Assembly (NCBI RefSeq): GCF_036195045.1
Contig: NZ_CP108100.1
Span: 7,936,001-8,000,000 of the forward strand
DNA: 64,000 nt
From: Streptomyces sp. NBC_00236
GTDB lineage: Bacteria > Actinomycetota > Actinomycetes > Streptomycetales > Streptomycetaceae
Direction of reading: 5' to 3'
Shown here: positions 59,749 to 64,000 of the stretch, one piece after another
Layout of the letters: every line of letters begins with the position of its first letter
How positions within the stretch are numbered: the stretch's first letter is position 1
Made by a program: the position numbers and the translations under genes
The notes under the pieces: model-generated
Databases searched by the model: none
Seen by the model: the letters and a program-made list of their open reading frames with translations, nothing else
What the model was told of the DNA's origin: nothing

Positions 59749-60795
59749 TCACCGGACGCGTGCGGCGAAATACGGGAGCAGGGCGAGAAGATCCGCGAGA
59801 GGCTCCGTCGCCAGGGCCACGCTCTCCAGGCAGGCGCGAGCACGCTCCAGGTGCCGGTCGGCCTCGTCCAGGGCCGCCGCGCGTCCGCCGGCCTCCTCGA
59901 TCAGCCCGGCCGCCCGCCTGGCGGCACGGTCGTCCAGCGCCTCTCCCGTACGCAGCAACGCGCCCAGGCGCACAGCGGCCGGGCCGCCGGCCGTGAGCGC
60001 GGTGAGGACGGGGTACGTCTTCTTCCGGCGCCGCAGATCGCTGTGGACGGGCTTGCCCGTGACGGCCGGGTCGCCCCAGATCCCGAGCACGTCGTCCACG
60101 GCCTGGAACGCCACCCCGAGGTGGCGGCCGGCCGATGTGAGGGCATCGGTCTCCGAGCGCCCGGCGCCCCCCAGGACGGCGCCGAGGCCGGCCGCGCAGC
60201 CCAGCAGGGCGCCCGTCTTCTGCTCGGCCATCCGCCGGTACTCGTGCGGCTGCACGGCATCCGGCCCGGTCCAGGGCCGCGACTCGAAGAGCAGGTCGTC
60301 GGCCTGACCGTGCACCAGGTCGTTGAGTGCCCCGGCCAGCAGCCGGACCGCCGGGGCGCAGGCGCCGCCGGGAGTACCGGCCAGCGTCTGGACGGCGAGT
60401 GCGAAGAGCGCGTCGCCGGCGAGGACCGCGGGTCCGGTGCCGTATGCCTTCCAGGCGGTGGCCCGCTGCCTGCGGGTCTCGTCGCCGTCCATGACGTCGT
60501 CGTGGAGCAGGGAGAACGTGTGGATCAGTTCGACGGCGACAGCGCCGGGGACCGCGCTCTCCGCCTTCGCGCCGACGGCCTCCGCGCCGAGCACCGCCAG
60601 GGCCTGCCGGACCCCTTTGCCCTGCGCACCGGGGAGGGGCCGGCCGTCCCCGTCCCAGCCGAAGGAGAACGCGGTGATCTCGGCATGCCACGGGTGCAGC
60701 CGCCCGACCGCCCGGACGAGCGAGGGACGGACGAGTTCGCGGCAACGGGCGAGTATCTGCGGCGCCCCGGTCCGCTGGGCCACGGGAGGAGTCAT
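59749..60795 (-). CDS. Polyprenyl diphosphate synthase resembling encapsulin family-2 cargo enzymes
   Basis: A 348-residue isoprenyl diphosphate synthase. HDDVMDGDE with Asp99, Asp100 and Asp103 is the first aspartate-rich motif, and VDDVLGIWGD is the second. PVHSDLRRRKKTYPVL follows. It condenses isopentenyl diphosphate onto allylic diphosphates in the cytosol. The sequence, including the ITAFSFGW start and the LLGIWGDPAVTGKP-like run, closely resembles the polyprenyl transferases annotated as cargo of family-2 encapsulin shells, but no shell gene lies in this window. The ATG overlaps the stop of the TPR gene by four bases. Confidence 0.87.
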   Translation of the reverse strand: MTPPVAQRTGAPQILARCRELVRPSLVRAVGRLHPWHAEITAFSFGWDGDGRPLPGAQGKGVRQALAVLGAEAVGAKAESAVPGAVAVELIHTFSLLHDDVMDGDETRRQRATAWKAYGTGPAVLAGDALFALAVQTLAGTPGGACAPAVRLLAGALNDLVHGQADDLLFESRPWTGPDAVQPHEYRRMAEQKTGALLGCAAGLGAVLGGAGRSETDALTSAGRHLGVAFQAVDDVLGIWGDPAVTGKPVHSDLRRRKKTYPVLTALTAGGPAAVRLGALLRTGEALDDRAARRAAGLIEEAGGRAAALDEADRHLERARACLESVALATEPLADLLALLPYFAARVR

Positions 60796-61874
60796 CGCGG
60801 GCCGCCCGCCGGGGGCGTCGCGCCTGGGGCCGCCGCGATGTCGCCGGCCGCCGTCACGCCGAGTTCCGCGTACGCCTTGTCGACCATGCCGCGGGCGTTG
60901 AGCAGTCCGATCCGGTCCAGCGTCCCCCGCAGCTCGTCCAGCTCCGCGGCGGTCGCGGCACGGTCGCGGCCGAGCCGGGCGAGCGACTTCACGAGCCCGA
61001 GCCGGGCCAGCGCCTCGCCCCGGGGCTCGGTCATCGCACGGAACTCCGCCAGCGCCTCCTCGTAGACCGTCCGGGCCTCCTCGTACCGCCGGGCACGGTA
61101 GAGCACATTGGCGCGCATCTTGTGGTTGTAGGCGAGGGCACTCGACAACTTCATCGCACGGCAGGTGAGTTCCGCCTCGGAGAGCAGACCGAGCGCGCGC
61201 TCCGGGTCGTTGTCGCGTACGGAGATGATGTCGGCCATCCCGCGCAGCGCCCAGGCACGGCCGCGCCGGTCGTCGGCGTCCCCGGCGAGCCGGGCCGCCT
61301 CCTCGAACATCTCCAGGGCGGTGTCGAACGACCCGGTGTTGCGATGGATCTGGGCGATGCCCTCCAGGGCCCAGACGGTGTGCCGGGCCTCGCCGCGGGC
61401 ACGTGCTTCGGCGAGGAGCTGCTCGTGCAGCGCGGCGACGGTCCGGTAGTCGCCCTGGATGCGTCCGGTCTCCGCGAGTCCGGCGAGTGAGTAGCCGCGC
61501 GCGACGACGTCCCCGCCCGCCTTCCCCAGGTCCGCGGCCAGCCTCAGCAGCCGGAAGGCGAGTCGCAGTTCGCCGCGCTGCCGGGCGAGCGTCCCGCCGC
61601 TCCACAGCGCCCAGGCCATGGCCCCCGTGGCGCCGGCCGAGCGGGCCGCCCGGTAGCTGGCCTTCCAGGCGCGGTCGGCGTCCTGGACGTGACCCAGTCT
61701 CCGGTGGGCCTCGGCCACCGCGAGCCCGGTGCGGGCCACCTCCTGCGGGGAGCCGGCGAGTTCGGCCTCCTTGAGGTGACGTTGCCCCTCGGCCAGTACG
61801 TCCGTGAGGGATGCGTTCACGGACATCTTGGTGAGGGCGCCCTGGTACTCGGGCGCCATTGCTTTGCTGTGCAT
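60792..61874 (-). CDS. Tetratricopeptide-repeat protein coupled to the polyprenyl synthase
   Basis: A 360-residue protein composed almost entirely of TPR-like helical pairs: ARTGLAVAEAHRRLGHVQDADRAW, AWALWSGGTLARQRGELRLAFRLL, ALEGIAQIHRNTGSFDTALEMFEEAARLAG, MRANVLYRARRYEEARTVYEEAL and others. The ATG at 61874 follows GGAAGG with 5-base spacing. It overlaps the polyprenyl synthase start and should be made together with it. The role is probably protein-protein interaction; there is no DNA-binding or catalytic motif. A three-part TATAC element lies upstream. Confidence 0.8.
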   Translation of the reverse strand: MHSKAMAPEYQGALTKMSVNASLTDVLAEGQRHLKEAELAGSPQEVARTGLAVAEAHRRLGHVQDADRAWKASYRAARSAGATGAMAWALWSGGTLARQRGELRLAFRLLRLAADLGKAGGDVVARGYSLAGLAETGRIQGDYRTVAALHEQLLAEARARGEARHTVWALEGIAQIHRNTGSFDTALEMFEEAARLAGDADDRRGRAWALRGMADIISVRDNDPERALGLLSEAELTCRAMKLSSALAYNHKMRANVLYRARRYEEARTVYEEALAEFRAMTEPRGEALARLGLVKSLARLGRDRAATAAELDELRGTLDRIGLLNARGMVDKAYAELGVTAAGDIAAAPGATPPAGGPR

Positions 61875-61913
61875 GGGAGCCTTCCGTGCGTGCACGGGGT
61901 GACGCGGCGGCAG

Positions 61914-61951
61914 CATCTATACGTCCTGTGTATACATTGCGCGTATAGATG
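61914..61951. promoter_or_regulatory. Candidate operator of the TPR/polyprenyl synthase operon
   Basis: CATCTATACG (61914-61923) and CGTATAGATG (61942-61951) are perfect 10-bp arms, and TGTATACA (61929-61936) is a smaller palindrome between them. The element is strikingly AT-rich for this genome and lies 40-77 bp before the TPR start. It could bind a dimeric regulator at two or three sites, or contain the -10 element. Confidence 0.55.
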
Positions 61952-62140
61952 TGCGATCGCCGGAGCCCTGTGCTGGTGGGGGGTGAGTCGAGGTCGGTCG
62001 TGTGCGGCGTGCGGCCTTTGTTGTGGATCAAGACGGCGAATGTGCGCGGAGGGTTGCTCGGCGATCGGGGAAACCGCGCGGCCATGTGTGAGGAGCGTCT
62101 GAGTCCTCGGTGGCGGGAGAGGCGGAGGGCCGGTGGCGCG

Positions 62141-63433
62141 TCAGCCGGATCGGGCTGTCAGATGGCCGGTGAACCAGTCCCGGGCCAGCTCGGCGACCTC
62201 GTCCAACGCGCCCGGCTCCTCGAAGAGATGGGTGGCCCCGGTGACGACGTCGAGCCGGTTCTCGCAACGCAGCCGTGCCTGCGCCTGCCGGTTCAGCTCC
62301 AGGACCCGGGTGTCGTCACCGCCCACGATGAACAGGGTCGGGGCCCGTACGTCGCCGAGGCTGTCGCCCGCGAGGTCGGGCCGGCCGCCCCGGGAGACGA
62401 CGGCGCCGATCCCCGCGCCGCGCTCCGTGCCGACGGCGGCGGCTGCCCGCAAGGCTGCCGCGGCCCCGGTGCTCGCGCCGAACAGACCGACGGGGCCGGG
62501 GGCGCGACGCCGTACCCAGACGGTGGCGTCCACCAGTCGCCCGGCCAGGGTCCCGATGTCGAAGACGTTGGCGCGGTCGGCCTCCTCGGCGGGGGTGAGC
62601 AGGTCGAAGAGCAGGGTGCCGAGTCCCGCCCGGTTCAGGGCCGCCGCCACCGAACGGTTGCGCGGGCTGTGCCGGCTGCTGCCGGAGCCGTGGGCGAACA
62701 CGACGAGTGCTCCGGTGTCCCCGGCCGGGGTGAGGTCACCCGGCAGGGTCACGCCGCCCGCCTCCACCGCCACCTCGGCCGCGGTCCGTGAGGCGTCCGG
62801 AGCGGCGGCCCGGGCCAGCAGCGAGACGACTTCCTCGTCCGGGGTCTGGCCGAAGTCCCGGTACCACTCACCCACGGCGGCGAATCCGTGCGGTGTCGAC
62901 AGGCACACCAGCTCGTCGACCTGCCCGCCCAGCCGTTCGGCGGCGTCCGGAGGTGCCACCGGCACGGCCAGCACCACGCGCGCGGCTCCCTGGGCCCGGG
63001 CCACCTCGCACGCGGCCATGGCGGTCGCGCCGGTGGCGATGCCGTCGTCCACGATGATCACGGTGCGCCCCGCAAGCGGGACCCGGGGCCGGTCGCCCCG
63101 GAACGCCCGGGCCCGCCGCAGCAGCTCGGCCTCCTCCGCCCCTTCGACCGCGGCGACATCCGCCTCCGACACCCCGCCGCGGCGCACGATGTCCTCGCTG
63201 ATGATCCGCACGCCACCCTCTCCGATGGCGCCGAAGCCCAGCTCCGGGTGGTACGGGACGCCGAGTTTGCGCACCACGATCACATCGAGAGCGACGCCGA
63301 GCTCCCGGGCGACCCGGAAGGCCACCGGTACACCGCCACGCGGCAGGCCCAGGACGACGGGGTCGCTCGACGCCAGCGGGCGCAGCGCCTCGGCCAGCTG
63401 CTGACCCGCGTCGGCGCGGTCGGCGAACAGCAC
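62141..63433 (-). CDS. Phosphoribosyltransferase - dienelactone hydrolase-like fusion
   Basis: A 430-residue two-domain protein. Residues about 1-215 are a type I phosphoribosyltransferase (VVLGLPRGGVPVAFRVA; PRPP loop VIIVDDGIATGATAMAA). Residues about 235-430 are an alpha/beta hydrolase with LVVFAHGSGSSRHSPRNR, nucleophile GLFGASTGAAAAL, LFIVGGDDTRVLEL and the final ATHLFEEPGAL His. The same pairing occurs in other actinomycetes and proteobacteria, often in stress-related loci, but the reaction is not known. The GTG at 63433 has only weak upstream pairing. Confidence 0.85.
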   Translation of the reverse strand: MLFADRADAGQQLAEALRPLASSDPVVLGLPRGGVPVAFRVARELGVALDVIVVRKLGVPYHPELGFGAIGEGGVRIISEDIVRRGGVSEADVAAVEGAEEAELLRRARAFRGDRPRVPLAGRTVIIVDDGIATGATAMAACEVARAQGAARVVLAVPVAPPDAAERLGGQVDELVCLSTPHGFAAVGEWYRDFGQTPDEEVVSLLARAAAPDASRTAAEVAVEAGGVTLPGDLTPAGDTGALVVFAHGSGSSRHSPRNRSVAAALNRAGLGTLLFDLLTPAEEADRANVFDIGTLAGRLVDATVWVRRRAPGPVGLFGASTGAAAALRAAAAVGTERGAGIGAVVSRGGRPDLAGDSLGDVRAPTLFIVGGDDTRVLELNRQAQARLRCENRLDVVTGATHLFEEPGALDEVAELARDWFTGHLTARSG

Positions 63434-63614
63434 AGGGGTTCACCCCCGGATCGGGGAAGCGGGCGGCCGCCCGTACACGTACTTCGAATCAACACCGTGC
63501 GCCGCGTGCCCGCAACCGCCGGGGACCGTCCTGCCGCCGTGATCCGAGCCGGAGCGGCGAGTCGGGGGCTGGCTCCGGACGGTCCGGCAGCCGGGGAAGG
63601 CCTCACAGCTAGAT

Positions 63615-63633
63615 GACAATGAAAACGATTGTC
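63615..63633. promoter_or_regulatory. Fur-family (probably Zur) box
   Basis: GACAAT-GAAAACG-ATTGTC is a 19-bp site with perfect 6-bp arms, identical at 14 of 19 positions to the classical Fur box. Streptomyces normally controls iron genes through DmdR, whose box is different, so the Fur-family zinc regulator Zur is the more likely binder. It lies 88 bp before the partial gene at the right edge. Confidence 0.6.
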
Positions 63634-63720
63634 GATAGCGTGTGGCGAGTCAGGCGCGAGCCCCCGGACGGGTGCTGCCGCCTGCCCGGGTCCTGAACTG
63701 CATGGCGAAGAGGGGTAGTC

Positions 63721-64000
63721 GTGGCACATCTGCTGATGGTCGAGAGCTGGGTCGGATCGATGAGCAGGCTTCTGCCACGGGCGATCCGGGAGGGCGGGCA
63801 CGAGTTCACCTTCCTCACCCGCGACCTCCACCACTACCTGCGCGCCGCACCCGAGGGCGTCACGCACCCGCTGCTCTCGGCCCGTCACGTCCTGACGGCG
63901 GACACCAACGACGCCGACGTGCTGCTGCCGTTCGCCGAACGGGCCCACGCGTCCCTGCGGTTCGACGGAGTGATCACCTCCTGCGACTACTACCTCCCGG
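63721..64000 (+). CDS. Probable ATP-grasp enzyme, 5' part only
   Basis: The GTG at 63721 opens a frame that runs off the right edge: (M)AHLLMVESWVGSMSRLLPRA then IREGGHEFTFLTRDLHHYLRA, and further on ADVLLPFAERAHASLRFDGVITSCDYYLP. This resembles the pre-ATP-grasp domain of carboxylate-amine ligases, in which the phrase GVITSCDYY(x) precedes the ATP-binding core. The catalytic core is outside the window, so the family call is provisional. AGAGGGG provides the ribosome-binding site. The Fur/Zur-type box upstream suggests metal-dependent expression. Confidence 0.6.
   Translation, partial: MAHLLMVESWVGSMSRLLPRAIREGGHEFTFLTRDLHHYLRAAPEGVTHPLLSARHVLTADTNDADVLLPFAERAHASLRFDGVITSCDYYLP

Noticed and set aside
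1..64000. CRISPR arrays, tRNA, rRNA, integrase/att sites or prophage
   Set aside because: No regularly spaced repeats, cloverleaf-encoding segments or recombinase genes were found on either strand.

Overview
The window is very GC-rich chromosomal DNA from a high-GC actinomycete, almost certainly a Streptomyces or close relative. Evidence: strong third-position GC bias, frequent GTG starts, a SAM-IV riboswitch (an actinobacterial class), an actinobacterial Cys-ending leader peptide, a WhiB-family protein, a streptomycete-style pca cluster with a fused pcaL and a double-IclR regulator, and an amylase operator like those read by MalR/Reg1 regulators. No rRNA, tRNA, CRISPR array, phage or intact transposase is visible. 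The one mobile-element signal is a 181-bp MITE-like inverted-repeat element.

Layout. 1-1620: a sugar-acid kinase running off the left edge and a flavodoxin-like protein. 1733-5874: a sulfur-type transcription unit with promoter, SAM-IV riboswitch, short leader peptide ending Cys-Cys-Ser and three flavin-dependent (LLM-class) monooxygenases. 6158-10147: a three-gene unit with an unrecognised protein, a MoxR-like AAA+ ATPase and a metallopeptidase-like/VWA protein. 10166-15831: a TetR regulator with paired operators, divergent from a PaoABC-like molybdenum aldehyde/xanthine dehydrogenase plus XdhC. 16145-20690: a membrane protein, a secreted NPP1-type (necrosis-inducing-like) protein, a GH36 alpha-galactosidase and a decaying small gene. 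20880-24404: two ABC-F ATPases, the upstream one behind a 9-codon leader ORF and a terminator hairpin. 24474-34127: the protocatechuate/4-hydroxybenzoate (beta-ketoadipate) cluster, lacking pcaF. 34266-37169: a cupin, an alpha/beta hydrolase and an MFS permease. 37191-39892: a TauD-type dioxygenase between broken sulfatase fragments and an orphan ROK-type HTH fragment. 39941-43813: an EmrB/QacA-type exporter behind a perfect palindrome, convergent with an MMPL transporter. 44028-57553: carbohydrate use (GH3 beta-glucosidase with TetR regulator, secreted starch-degrading GH13, PfkB kinase, secreted GH2-like hydrolase with two discoidin domains), interleaved with a SpoIIE-type phosphatase and a WblE-like protein. 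57657-63433: DinB-like, AraC/DUF2000 pair, polyprenyl synthase plus TPR protein, and a phosphoribosyltransferase-hydrolase fusion. 63615-64000: a Fur/Zur-type box ahead of a probable ATP-grasp enzyme cut by the right edge.

How the parts work together. The first monooxygenase unit is probably a sulfur-scavenging operon sensed twice, by SAM and by a Cys-rich leader; the TauD dioxygenase and dead sulfatase pieces suggest a second sulfur-scavenging locus being lost. The pca genes convert 4-hydroxybenzoate to protocatechuate (PobA), cleave it (PcaGH) and carry it through PcaB and PcaL to beta-ketoadipate and its CoA ester (PcaIJ); the final thiolase must be encoded elsewhere. The carbohydrate genes each carry their own candidate operator. 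The most notable regulatory signals are the SAM-IV/leader-peptide arrangement at 1772-2040 and the uORF/attenuator ahead of the ABC-F gene at 24321-24404. The least understood protein-coding module is the AAA+/VWA unit at 6158-10147.
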